Notes under the pieces: model-generated
Database searches by the model: none
The model's input: only the letters and a program-made list of their open reading frames with translations
Told to the model about the DNA's origin: nothing
Translations under genes and position numbers: made by a program
Shown: one piece after another, positions 25,277 through 32,973 of the stretch
Layout of the letters: the number at the start of each line of letters is the position of its first letter
How positions within the stretch are numbered: the first letter of the stretch is position 1
Assembly: GCF_000719555.1 (NCBI RefSeq)
Contig: NZ_JOGX01000019.1
Location: forward strand, 1 to 64,000
Length of the DNA: 64,000 nt
From: Streptomyces sp. NRRL F-5727
GTDB taxonomy: Bacteria > Actinomycetota > Actinomycetes > Streptomycetales > Streptomycetaceae
Direction of reading: 5' to 3'

Positions 25277-26233
25277 TCAGGCGTACCGCCGCGCGAGCGT
25301 CCGGACCGTGGCCGCGACGCGGTCGCGCAGCTCCCGGGGGGCGAGGACCTCCACTTCGGTGCCGAGGGCGAGGAGGGTGGCGTGGGCGTGGTCGGGGGTC
25401 TCCACGGGGAGGGTGGCGCGGGTCCAGCCGTCGGGTTCGGGGACGCCGGTGTCGGCCACGGCGCGGGCGGCGGCGCCGGTCAGGCGGGCGGCGCCCTCGG
25501 GGGAGATACGGACGACGGCCTCGCCCTGGTGGAGGCGGGCGTGAAACTCCCGCTGGCTCTCCCGCCAGTGCGCGGCCAGGTCGAAGCCGGGCGGGGCGGT
25601 CGCCTCCTCGTCGGTGACGGTGAGGGAGATGATCTGGTCGACCCGGTACGTGCGCGGGCCGGGCCCGGCGACCAGGTACCAGCGGCCGGCCTTGAGCACC
25701 AGGCCGTACGGTGCGAGCCGGCGGTCGACCTCGGCCGGCTCCTGCCAGCGCCGGTAGCGGACGGCGAGCACCCGTCCGGCGCGGACGGCCTCGGCGACCT
25801 GCGGCAGGAACGGGGCCTCGGTGGACTCCGCGTACCAGCCGGGCGCGTCGATGTGGAAGCGGGTGCGGAGCCGGTCGACGTGCTCGCGCAGCGGGGCGGG
25901 CAGGGCGGCGCGCAGTTTCAGCTGGGCGTCGGCGAAGTGGCCGCCGAGGCCGAGTTCGTCGGCGGCGACGGGCAGTCCGGCGAGGACCAGCGCCTCGGCC
26001 TCGCGCGCGTACAGGCCGGTGAGCCGCGAGCGGTGGCCGGCGAGCAGCTGGTAGCCGCCGCGGTGTCCGGCGTCGCCGTAGAGCGGCACTCCGGCGGCGT
26101 GCAGCGACTCGACGTCCCGGTAGACGGTGCGGACGGAGACCTCCAGCTCCGCGGCGAGCTCGGCGGCGGTCATCCGCCCGCGGGTCTCCAGGAGCAGCAG
26201 GATCGACAGAAGACGGCTGGACTTCACTGACAC
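25277..26233 (-). CDS. YafY-type WYL-domain transcriptional regulator
   Basis: 318 residues: an N-terminal winged helix (SRLLSILLLLETRGRMTAAE, then VSVRTVYRDVESLHAAG), a WYL ligand domain (about 130-215, including GLVLKAGRWYLVAG) and a C-terminal WCX region. Its GTG start lies inside a perfect palindrome, so autorepression by blocking its own start and the divergent promoter is expected. It ends 5 bp from the permease stop, but the divergent small genes are its more likely targets. Confidence 0.9.
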   Translation of the reverse strand: MSVKSSRLLSILLLLETRGRMTAAELAAELEVSVRTVYRDVESLHAAGVPLYGDAGHRGGYQLLAGHRSRLTGLYAREAEALVLAGLPVAADELGLGGHFADAQLKLRAALPAPLREHVDRLRTRFHIDAPGWYAESTEAPFLPQVAEAVRAGRVLAVRYRRWQEPAEVDRRLAPYGLVLKAGRWYLVAGPGPRTYRVDQIISLTVTDEEATAPPGFDLAAHWRESQREFHARLHQGEAVVRISPEGAARLTGAAARAVADTGVPEPDGWTRATLPVETPDHAHATLLALGTEVEVLAPRELRDRVAATVRTLARRYA

Positions 26234-26249
26234 ACCGTGTCAGTGAAGT
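26221..26249. promoter_or_regulatory. 13-bp-arm palindrome over the WYL regulator start
   Basis: ACTTCACTGACAC, 3 nt, then the exact inverse complement. The left arm encodes the first codons of the regulator (GTG TCA GTG AAG), the right arm the mirror image toward the divergent gene. It is the obvious operator of the 33-bp divergent control region. Confidence 0.8.
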
Positions 26250-26266
26250 CCTCGTACGGTCCAGCC

Positions 26267-26548
26267 ATGGCTTTCACGGAGAAGATCCTCACCGTGCCGG
26301 AGCCCGTCGGGATCGGCGGCCGGCACGTCAAGCGCTGTCACGTCACGTCCGACCAGGCCGGCATCGAACCGGAGGTGGCGAAGGCGGCGTACGCCCTGCT
26401 CCCCGAGCTGCTTCCGGAGCCGGACGGCACGCCGGCCGCGGGTTTCGCCGTCCTGCACCGGGGCACCGACCTGCCGGGCCGTCTCGCGGACTCGCTGCGC
26501 ACCGGGACGACGGCGACGAGCGCCGGGAGCGGGGGTCCGGCCGCATGA
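26267..26548 (+). CDS. Small hypothetical protein, possibly internally shortened
   Basis: 93 residues beginning MAFTEKILTVPEPVGIGG. The first 70 residues read like a longer family of actinobacterial proteins encoded beside WYL regulators (from memory about 160-170 residues). Here the strand GFAVLHRGTD runs straight into GRLADSLRTG, which looks like that family's C-terminal end, so an in-frame deletion is suspected. The stop overlaps the next ATG. Controlled through the shared palindrome. Function unknown. Confidence 0.6.
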   Translation: MAFTEKILTVPEPVGIGGRHVKRCHVTSDQAGIEPEVAKAAYALLPELLPEPDGTPAAGFAVLHRGTDLPGRLADSLRTGTTATSAGSGGPAA

Positions 26549-27039
26549 CCGTCCACGGCTTCGGTTTCCTCGTCGGCGAGTGGACCGTGCGCAACCGCGC
26601 CCTCACCGACTTCCTCGACCCGTCCTCCGGCTGGGAGGAGTTCGACGGCCACACCTCCGGCCGCCTCTTCTGGGACGGCCGCGCCCACGTCGACGAGATC
26701 GTCTTCCCGTCGAAGGGCTTCAGCGGCCTGACCCTGCGTCTGTACGAGCCGGACACCGGCGAGTGGACGCTCAACTGGTCGAGCACCCGCACCGGCCGCC
26801 TGCTGCCGCCGGTCCGGGGGCGGTTCTCGGCGGACGGGGGCACGGGCGAGTTCCACGGCGACGACCACCACGGCGACACGCCGGTCCGCGTGCGGTTCCG
26901 CTGGTCGGGGATCACGGCGGGGACGGCCCGCTGGGAGCAGGCGTTCGCCCCCGCCGGGACGGAGGAGTGGGTGGTGAACTGGGTGATGGACTTCCGCCGC
27001 GCGGGCGCCGCCGACGCCGGCCCGACGGCCGGCCGGTAG
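26545..27039 (+). CDS. Hypothetical beta-barrel-like protein
   Basis: 164 residues, rich in beta strands and Trp (FLVGEWTVRNR, LYEPDTGEWTLNW, EWVVNWVMDFR), resembling lipocalin-like/DUF1579-type ligand-binding barrels. No signal peptide. Translationally coupled to the preceding small gene and probably repressed by the WYL regulator. Confidence 0.7.
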   Translation: MTVHGFGFLVGEWTVRNRALTDFLDPSSGWEEFDGHTSGRLFWDGRAHVDEIVFPSKGFSGLTLRLYEPDTGEWTLNWSSTRTGRLLPPVRGRFSADGGTGEFHGDDHHGDTPVRVRFRWSGITAGTARWEQAFAPAGTEEWVVNWVMDFRRAGAADAGPTAGR

Positions 27040-27099
27040 GGAGGGACGCGGCGCCTCGCCCTCCCTCCGCCAGGGGTGCCCGCGGCGGCCGGCTCCGGT

Positions 27100-27945
27100 C
27101 TACCGGAAGGCCGGGAGGTTGCGTGCCACCCACGCGCCGAAGGGGGCGGCCGGCCGGCCGAGGACCGACTCCACGTCGGGGCTGACCTTCTGCTCCTCCG
27201 GGAGGGGGAGGCCGAGGACGTCCAGGGTGCCGGTGACGACGTCCTCCGGCATGAAGGTCGCGAGGTGGGCGTGGGCGTCGGCGCGGGACAGCTCCACGAA
27301 CGCGACCTCCTCCCCCAGGGCCTCCGCGAGGACCTCGGTCTGCCGGCGCGGGCTGATCGCCTCGGGTCCGGTCAGCTCGTACGTACGGCCCGCGTGCCCG
27401 TCCTCGCGCAGCGCGGCCGCCGCGACCGCGGCGATGTCCGCCGGGTCGACGACCGGCAGGGCCACGTCGGCGAAGGGGGCGAGGACCGTACGCCGGGCGC
27501 GGACCGTCTCGGCCCAGGCGAAGGCGTTGGAGGCGAAGCCGCCGGGGCGCAGGACGGTGACGTCCCGCCCGGTGGCGCGGACGGCGGCCTCGAACGCGCG
27601 CAGGCGGGCGTGCGAGGCGGCCTCCGGGCGGGTGGCGCTGACCTGCGACGAGACCAGGACGATCCGCTCGACGCCGGAGTCCTCGACGCTGTCGAGGAGG
27701 ACGGCCGGGTCCTCGCCGTGGCTGTTGAGCTCGCCGCCCACGAGGAGGAAGAGGGCGCGGGCCCCGTCGAGGCCGGACCGCAGTCCGTCCGGGGTGCCCA
27801 TGTCGGCCTGGACCCACCGGACTCCGGCGGCGGGCTCCACGGGCCGCGGCCGGCGCGAGACGGCGACGACCTCCTCGCCCGCGCCGGTCAGCAGCTCCAC
27901 CAGCGTCCGGCCGATGTTGCCGGTCGCACCCGTGACAGTGATCAT
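27100..27945 (-). CDS. NmrA-like NAD(P)H-binding reductase
   Basis: 281 residues with the Rossmann entry MITVTGATGNIGRTLVELL, the atypical-SDR segment VTVLRPGGFASNAFAW and the GPEAISPRRQ block common in NmrA/quinone-reductase-like (QOR2) proteins. Likely an NADPH-dependent reductase or redox sensor. The start at 27945 is supported by homology; the longer frame has no ribosome site. Divergent from a TetR regulator across an 84-bp control region. Confidence 0.88.
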   Translation of the reverse strand: MITVTGATGNIGRTLVELLTGAGEEVVAVSRRPRPVEPAAGVRWVQADMGTPDGLRSGLDGARALFLLVGGELNSHGEDPAVLLDSVEDSGVERIVLVSSQVSATRPEAASHARLRAFEAAVRATGRDVTVLRPGGFASNAFAWAETVRARRTVLAPFADVALPVVDPADIAAVAAAALREDGHAGRTYELTGPEAISPRRQTEVLAEALGEEVAFVELSRADAHAHLATFMPEDVVTGTLDVLGLPLPEEQKVSPDVESVLGRPAAPFGAWVARNLPAFR

Positions 27946-27962
27946 CTCGAACCCCCGAAGTA

Positions 27963-27986
27963 AGTGAGTTAGTTGACTGACTGACT
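27963..27986. promoter_or_regulatory. Putative TetR operator
   Basis: AGTGAGTTAGTT followed by GACTGACTGACT gives an imperfect 24-bp dyad (9 of 12 pairs) with repeated GACT/AGTT units. It sits between the divergent reductase and tetR starts and is the best operator candidate. Confidence 0.5.
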
Positions 27987-28029
27987 GAACGGGACGACCG
28001 TAGCACGCCCCCACCCCGGGCTGTCTATA

Positions 28030-28656
28030 GTGAGTCGGGTGACCAACTCAGTGAACCGGCGGGAGCTGGCGTCCCAGAAGCGGCGACGGCTGACGGCCGC
28101 GGCGGCGAAGGTCCTGCACGAGCAGGGAGTCGAGCGCACCACGCTCGCCGACATCGCGCGCGAGGCGGACGTCCCCGTGGGGAACGTCTACTACTACTTC
28201 AAGACCAAGGACGAACTGGTCCGGGCCGCGCTCGCCGAGCACTCGGCCCACCTGGACGAACTCGCCGTACACCTCGACGCGTTGACGGACCCGCGCGAGC
28301 GCCTCAAGGCGCTGATCGAGGGGTGGATCGCCCAGCGCGACACGGCCGCGCGCTACGGCTGCCCGACCGGCACGCTCGCCGTCGAGCTCGACAAGCGCGC
28401 CGACGGAACCCTCGACGCCGAGGCCGGCGCGGTCATCCGCCGCCTCCTCGACTGGGCCGCGCACCAGTTCCGCGCGCTGGGCCTCCCCGACCCCGACGGC
28501 CTGGCCCTCACCCTCGTCTCCGGCTACCAGGGCATGTCCCTCATGGCCAACGCCCTCCGCGACCCGGAGATCATGACCCGCGAGGGCAACCGCCTCCTCG
28601 ACTGGCTCGACTCCCTCCCGACGACTCCGGACACACAGGAACGGAACCCGTCATGA
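28030..28656 (+). CDS. TetR-family regulator
   Basis: 208 residues. N-terminal HTH: LTAAAAKVLHEQGVERTTLA, DIAREADVPVGNVYYYFKTK. The C-terminal domain is of the TetR_C type found in repressors of reductases and short-chain enzymes. GTG 28030. It most likely represses the divergent NmrA-like gene in response to an electrophile or quinone (inference from arrangement). Confidence 0.92.
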   Translation: MSRVTNSVNRRELASQKRRRLTAAAAKVLHEQGVERTTLADIAREADVPVGNVYYYFKTKDELVRAALAEHSAHLDELAVHLDALTDPRERLKALIEGWIAQRDTAARYGCPTGTLAVELDKRADGTLDAEAGAVIRRLLDWAAHQFRALGLPDPDGLALTLVSGYQGMSLMANALRDPEIMTREGNRLLDWLDSLPTTPDTQERNPS

Positions 28657-28760
28657 CGGCCGGCCAGAGTCCCGGCACCGCCGACACCCTGCCCCCGGAC
28701 GGCTCCTTCGCAGCCACCTGGCTCCGGGGCGGGTCACCGGTCCCGGTGCCGGCGACCTGA
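28653..28760 (+). CDS. Possible 35-codon ORF coupled to tetR
   Basis: The ATG overlaps the tetR stop (ATGA). The 35-residue product has no recognisable domain and ends in a proline/valine-rich tail. It may be the cut-off start of a former second gene, because the next 230 bp also hold a broken gene on the other strand. Confidence 0.25.
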   Translation: MTAGQSPGTADTLPPDGSFAATWLRGGSPVPVPAT

Positions 28761-28971
28761 CCGGTCGGCCCTCGCCGGCGCGGGCGTCGCCGCAGAAGAG
28801 GTACGCACCTCCGGCGCCGCCGCCGGCGAAGCCTTCCAGCTCCGCCCCGGAGGCCGGCCGGACGTCCTCGACGTGGTCGACCCGGTCCAGATCGACCATT
28901 CCCGGCCAGGCCGGGAATCCAGCGGCTTCCTCGCTCTCGCGCACGGCGGTGATCAGCGATCGCGTGCGGGC
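28753..28971 (-). pseudogene. Remnant of a small conserved protein gene
   Basis: The segment reads RSLITAVRESEEAAGFPAW, then MVDLDRVDHVEDVRP and FAGGGAGGAYLFCGD, a coherent protein segment with normal codon use. It has no convincing start codon upstream and turns into low-quality sequence after ERPV-like residues. It resembles the N-terminal half of a family of actinobacterial SMI1-like hypothetical proteins, cut at both ends. The rest of the 28657-28997 gap holds nothing else I can support. Confidence 0.5.
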
Positions 28972-28997
28972 GCCGCACCCGGGGCCCCGGCGTCGGG

Positions 28998-29759
28998 TCA
29001 GGCCGTGGGCAGGGTGCGGGTGAGGAGGGACAGGAGGCGGGTCCAGTGGAGGTGGAGGCCGGCGGGGTGGAGGGCGTCGGTGTCGGACATGGTGAAGCCG
29101 TGGACCGTGCCGGGGTAGGTCTCGACGGTGTGGCGGACGCCCGCCGCGGCGAGGGCCGCTTCGAGGGTGGCGAGTTCCTCGGGGGTCATGTCGTTGCCGG
29201 AGAGGCCGAGGTGCACCTCGGCGCTGAGGGTGGCGACGAGGCGGTGCGGGCTGTCGGGCTCGTCGGTGACGAGGAAGCCGGGGTGGAAGCCGGCGACGGC
29301 GGCGACCGTGTCGGGGTGGGCCGCCCCGGCCCGCAGGGCCAGCGCGCCGCCGATGCAGTAGCCGATCACGCCCACCGGTCCGGGACGGGTCTCGGGCCGG
29401 CCGGTGAGGAACGCGAGGTACGCCTCGGCGTCGGTGAGGATGCGCTCGCCGACCAGCACCTCCTCCAGGAACGGCATCAGTCGCTCGATGACCGCGGGCC
29501 GGAGCTCCGCGCTGATGTGCGCGGGCAGTTCGACCACGGGAGCGGGCCCGGTCCGGTAGTACAGGTTCGGGACGAGGACGTGGTAGCCGTGGGCGGCGAG
29601 GTCGAGGGCTCGCCGCTCCAGCTCGGGGCGCAGGCCGAAGGCATCGCTGTAGAGCAGCACGCCGGGGTGGCGCTCGCCGTCGTCGGGGCGGGCGGCGAAG
29701 GCGTCGGCCTCGCCGTCGGGGGTGGGGATGCGCAGGGTGGTGGATGAGAGGGCGGGAAT
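28998..29759 (-). CDS. Dienelactone hydrolase family protein, probable ATT start
   Basis: About 253 residues if started at ATT 29759. The alpha/beta-hydrolase core has the Cys nucleophile in GYCIGG (dienelactone-hydrolase type), an acid residue near SGNDMTPEE, and His in GTVHGF. The frame's first ATG/GTG is at 29660, but the 33 codons before it encode the family's N-terminal strands (TTLRIPTPDGEADAFAA), and AGGAAGGA lies 9 nt before the ATT. Hydrolyses enol-lactones or similar esters. Divergent from marR across two identical palindromes. Confidence 0.85.
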   Translation of the reverse strand: MPALSSTTLRIPTPDGEADAFAARPDDGERHPGVLLYSDAFGLRPELERRALDLAAHGYHVLVPNLYYRTGPAPVVELPAHISAELRPAVIERLMPFLEEVLVGERILTDAEAYLAFLTGRPETRPGPVGVIGYCIGGALALRAGAAHPDTVAAVAGFHPGFLVTDEPDSPHRLVATLSAEVHLGLSGNDMTPEELATLEAALAAAGVRHTVETYPGTVHGFTMSDTDALHPAGLHLHWTRLLSLLTRTLPTA

Positions 29760-29800
29760 GACGGGTGTTCCTTCCTGTTCGCGGCCACGGCCGACGTCGG

Positions 29801-29843
29801 CGTTAGTGGCACTAACGAAACTATGGCGTTAGTGCCACTAACG
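29801..29843. promoter_or_regulatory. Twin MarR operators
   Basis: Two copies of the 17-bp palindrome CGTTAGTGNCACTAACG (29801-29817 and 29827-29843, centres 26 bp apart) fill the space between the hydrolase and marR genes. The paired, near-perfect dyads are typical MarR-family operators controlling both divergent genes. Confidence 0.85.
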
Positions 29844-29862
29844 CAATGGATAGGATCCCGCC

Positions 29863-30333
29863 ATGACCAGGCCAGAAACACACGACAGCTCCCCCGATCG
29901 GCTCCGGCGGCGGGCGAGTCGGCTGCTGTCGCAGCTCACCACCCGTTCGGACCGTCTGGTCGGCGAGGGACTGGCCGGGGCCGACGCGCGCAAGTGGCAC
30001 TACGCCGTGCTCGCCTCCCTGGCGGACGGCGGTCCGGCCAGCCAGGCGACGCTGAGCCGGCGCACCGGCATCTACCGCAGCGACATGGTCCGCGTCCTCG
30101 ACGAACTGACCGACCGCCGCCTCGTCGACCGGTCGCCCGACCCCGCCGACCAGCGCCGCAACATCGTCACGCTCTCCCCCGAGGGCAGCCGCCGGCTGCG
30201 CCGCCTCGACGAGGTCCTCGACGACGTCCACGAGGTCCTTCTCGCCCCGCTGGACCAGGACGAGCGGGACCAGTTCCTCCGGCTCCTCACCCGCCTGGTG
30301 GACCACCACACGGAGCCCGGCCCCCTCGCGTGA
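29863..30333 (+). CDS. MarR-family regulator
   Basis: 156 residues with the winged helix GGPASQATLSRRTGIYRSDM, VRVLDELTDRRLVDRSPDPA and the wing DQRRNIVTLSPEG. ATG 29863 is 20 bp after the second palindrome. It should repress itself and the divergent dienelactone hydrolase until a phenolic or electrophilic ligand appears. Confidence 0.92.
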   Translation: MTRPETHDSSPDRLRRRASRLLSQLTTRSDRLVGEGLAGADARKWHYAVLASLADGGPASQATLSRRTGIYRSDMVRVLDELTDRRLVDRSPDPADQRRNIVTLSPEGSRRLRRLDEVLDDVHEVLLAPLDQDERDQFLRLLTRLVDHHTEPGPLA

Positions 30334-30430
30334 CGCACCCGTCCGGCCGGGCCCGTCGCGTACGCCGGCGGGGGTGCCATCGCCTGGTCGCGGCACACGC
30401 GTACGGCCCCCGGTGACCTACGCTGGCGGC

Positions 30431-30808
30431 GTGATCGCCAAACTGCAGTGTGTGGTGCTGGACTGTCCGGACGCCGGGGAGCTCGCCCGGTTCTACGGGG
30501 CCCTGCTCGGTGGCGAGGTGAACCGCCCCGATCCCCGCTGGTCGCTCGACGACGACTGGTCGACGCTGCACACCGACGGCGGGCTGGTGCTGGCCTTCCA
30601 GCGGGTGGCCGATCACCGCCCGCCGCGCTGGCCGGACCCGGCCCGCCCCCAGCAGTTCCACCTGGACCTGGGTGTCGAGGACCTCGACAGCGCCCAGGAA
30701 CAGGCGCTCGCGCTGGGCGCCACCCTGCTCGACGGCGGTGACGGGCAGCGCAGTTGGCGCGTCTTCGCCGACCCGGCGGGCCACCCCTTCTGCCTGGTCC
30801 GGGACTGA
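30431..30808 (+). CDS. VOC superfamily (glyoxalase-like) protein
   Basis: 125 residues with paired beta-alpha-beta-beta-beta modules: KLQCVVLDCPDAGELARFY at the start, FHLDLGVEDLDSAQ in the middle, and RVFADPAGHPFCLV at the end. Typical Glyoxalase_6-type small protein; roles in this group include drug binding and isomer metabolism. GTG 30431. Single gene. Confidence 0.85.
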   Translation: MIAKLQCVVLDCPDAGELARFYGALLGGEVNRPDPRWSLDDDWSTLHTDGGLVLAFQRVADHRPPRWPDPARPQQFHLDLGVEDLDSAQEQALALGATLLDGGDGQRSWRVFADPAGHPFCLVRD

Positions 30809-30836
30809 GACCCGGGGGGCCGCCCGTCTGTTCCGT

Positions 30837-31376
30837 TCACGGGGCGGCGGCCCGCTCGACCAGCTCGCCCAGCGCGGCGGCGGACCCGGGGGCCAGGCGG
30901 TAGAAGCCCTGGAGGCTGATGGACCTCTCCAGGCGACCGTCGACCACGTACTTCGCCTGTCGGGTCCGGCCGCGGCGATTGCGCCACGTCAGCACGGTCA
31001 GCAGCTCGCCCGGTATCGGCACGTCGAAGCGGACGGGCGTCGCGTCCACGTGGACCGCCGTCGCCCCGCAGCCGTGGGCACCGAGCATCGCCCAGTCCTC
31101 GTGGCCGGGGTGGGACGGGTCGCCCCAGGCCGCCGGCTCCGCGCCACAGCACGCGCTCCGCTCCGTGTCGAGGACCCGCATCCGGGAGACGACGAACACC
31201 TCCCGCTGACGCACGTGCAGCGCGTACACGTCGTCCCCGGTCTTCGCCCCCGCCCAGGACGGCAGGGACTGGTGCACTCCGGAGAAGGCGACGGGCGGCC
31301 GGCGGCCCACGCGCCCGGCCGTGCGCAGCGCACGGCAGGTGTCGTGGGTCCACAGGACGGTGTAGGCGTCGGTCAT
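30837..31376 (-). CDS. Hypothetical protein, 179 residues
   Basis: Soluble, no signal peptide; contains LHVRQREVFVVSRMRV strands and a Cys/His-bearing loop (RSACCGAEPAAW, GAHGCGA) that could bind metal. C-terminus QGFYRLAPGSAAALGELV. Not recognised. Codon use is normal and the start ATG 31376 is clear. Confidence 0.65.
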   Translation of the reverse strand: MTDAYTVLWTHDTCRALRTAGRVGRRPPVAFSGVHQSLPSWAGAKTGDDVYALHVRQREVFVVSRMRVLDTERSACCGAEPAAWGDPSHPGHEDWAMLGAHGCGATAVHVDATPVRFDVPIPGELLTVLTWRNRRGRTRQAKYVVDGRLERSISLQGFYRLAPGSAAALGELVERAAAP

Positions 31377-31578
31377 GCGGCGATCGTAGGGACCGGCACT
31401 GACAACGGGCCTCCGAGGACGGCACGTTCACGGAGGCGACCGCCAGCCCGTGACGAGTTCTCGCCAGGGAGGCGAGGGTTCCGCATGTGCGGGGCGGGAC
31501 GCGGGGAGCCATGCAGTGCCCCTTGTCGACCACCCGCCCCCGCTCGCCCGTTCGCCGCCTGCACCGTGAGGAGCCGCC

Positions 31579-32250
31579 ATGGCCGTGCCACCCCTCCCCG
31601 ACGATCCGGTCCTCACCGCCGACTTCGGGTCGCCCGCGCAGTGGGTCGCCGGGCGGTCGTGGGCCTATCCCGACGGCGGTCCCGTCAATCCGCTCGACAA
31701 CAAGCTCGACCACCTGGTGGAGGATCCCGCGTACAGCCGCTCCGGGGTCTTCCGTGCGACCCGGCGCCCGGACGGGTTGTGGGACAGCGGCCTGCTCACC
31801 ACGGAGGGGAGCGCCGAGGGCTTCGAGGTGCGGACCGGTGACGTCCTGGAAGCGCGGGTCCGGCTGCCGGAGGAGACGGGCGCCTGGCCGGCGATCTGGA
31901 CCTGGCGCGACGGCGGCCAGGAGGTCGACGTCTTCGAGTACCACCCGGACAACCCGGACCTGCTCGAACTCTCCAACCGGGTACGGGGCGCCCACCGCTA
32001 CTACCGCTCCCCCGCCGTGCGTCCCGGCGGCTGGGTGGACCTGCGGACCGAGTTCGGGGCGCGGTCCGTGCGGTGGTGGGTGAACGGCTCCGAGGTGTTC
32101 GCCGACGGGCGGGGGGTCGGGCGGTCCTGGCACGCCTGCCTGATCGTCAACCTCTCGGTGTGCGCGGGCCGTTACCACCCGGCGCCCGATCCCGCGACGG
32201 ACGAGATGTCCTTCGAGGTGTCCGGCCTGCGCGTCTTCCGCCCCGGCTGA
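31579..32250 (+). CDS. GH16-like glycoside hydrolase family protein
   Basis: 223 residues with a concanavalin-type jelly roll. The GH16 catalytic signature ExDxxE appears as EVDVFEYH, preceded by GAWPAIWTW as in laminarinases and lichenases. No signal peptide is seen, so it is either cytoplasmic, exported by another route, or mis-started; the ribosome site GAGGAG before ATG 31579 supports this start. Acts on beta-1,3/1,4-glucans in characterised relatives. Confidence 0.8.
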   Translation: MAVPPLPDDPVLTADFGSPAQWVAGRSWAYPDGGPVNPLDNKLDHLVEDPAYSRSGVFRATRRPDGLWDSGLLTTEGSAEGFEVRTGDVLEARVRLPEETGAWPAIWTWRDGGQEVDVFEYHPDNPDLLELSNRVRGAHRYYRSPAVRPGGWVDLRTEFGARSVRWWVNGSEVFADGRGVGRSWHACLIVNLSVCAGRYHPAPDPATDEMSFEVSGLRVFRPG

Positions 32251-32262
32251 TCCCAGTCACCG

Positions 32263-32318
32263 GCGCGGGTCCGCCGGCGCGGGTCCGCCGCTGTGGGTCC
32301 GCCGCTGTGGGTCCGCCG
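32263..32318. repeat. Four tandem 14-bp repeats
   Basis: Two copies of GCGCGGGTCCGCCG are followed by two of CTGTGGGTCCGCCG, in the 74-bp gap between the GH16-like gene and the end of tpg. All share GGGTCCGCCG. Likely slippage-generated; a transcription-termination or strain-marker role is possible. Confidence 0.85.
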
Positions 32319-32324
32319 GTGCGG

Positions 32325-32882
32325 TCAGAGGTCGAACTCGATGTGTTCGACGTCGATCATGCGGACCTCCTCCAGGCTCGCCGCGCGGGTCCCGCGCTGC
32401 TGGAAGTAGACGTCCTTCAGGGCGTCTTCGACCGCCCTGCGCATCTCCTGCTCGCCACGCTCCTGCGCGGCGAAGATCCGCTCGGCGTGCTGCGGCGGCA
32501 GCGCGAGGGTGAGGTGGCGTTCGCGGGCCTCGTCCGTGGTGCCGGCGGGCGCGTCGTAGCCGAGGCTGGCGCGGACGTCGATCATCAGGCCGGCCGTGGT
32601 GCCGGCCGTCCTCCGCGCCTGCGCCTTCACCCTCGGCTGCCAGCGCCTGCGCGTCTCCTCCCGCATCCGGGCGGCCAGCTCCGGCCGGGGCCGCTTGATC
32701 TCGCCCTTCACATACCGCTCGACCGTGCGCTGGGAGATCCCCAGCAGCCGGGCGACCGCCCCGGTGCCCTTGAGGCGCTTCACCAGGAACCGCATCTGCG
32801 CTCCGGCCGACTGCGGCGGCTTACGGGTCATCGCCTTGTCCAGGACCCGGTCCAGACCCTCGCCGACCGACCTCACCGCCAT
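32325..32882 (-). CDS. tpg: Telomere terminal protein Tpg
   Basis: 185 residues, the standard Tpg length. It keeps the family opening (GLDRVLDKAMTRKPPQSAGA), an HTH-like segment (AVARLLGISQRTVERYVKGE), RRRWQPRVKAQARR, and the C-terminal end VYFQQRGTR to HIEFDL. Tpg is covalently joined to the 5' ends of linear Streptomyces replicons and primes end-patching DNA synthesis. Encoded directly behind tap, 91 bp apart. Confidence 0.97.
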   Translation of the reverse strand: MAVRSVGEGLDRVLDKAMTRKPPQSAGAQMRFLVKRLKGTGAVARLLGISQRTVERYVKGEIKRPRPELAARMREETRRRWQPRVKAQARRTAGTTAGLMIDVRASLGYDAPAGTTDEARERHLTLALPPQHAERIFAAQERGEQEMRRAVEDALKDVYFQQRGTRAASLEEVRMIDVEHIEFDL

Positions 32883-32973
32883 GCTGCCACTCTCCTGTCT
32901 TTCCGCCGGTGCCGTCGCCGGTCTCGATGGTGATGCCGTGTCCCCGTCACCACGGGGGTGCCGCCGGCCGCGG

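Noticed and set aside
27963..27986. Repeated GACT units as an insertion-sequence end
   Set aside because: No transposase or target duplication; location between divergent genes fits an operator.
32263..32318. Tandem repeats as a CRISPR or iteron array
   Set aside because: Units are contiguous 14-mers without spacers, only four copies, and no cas or rep gene is near.
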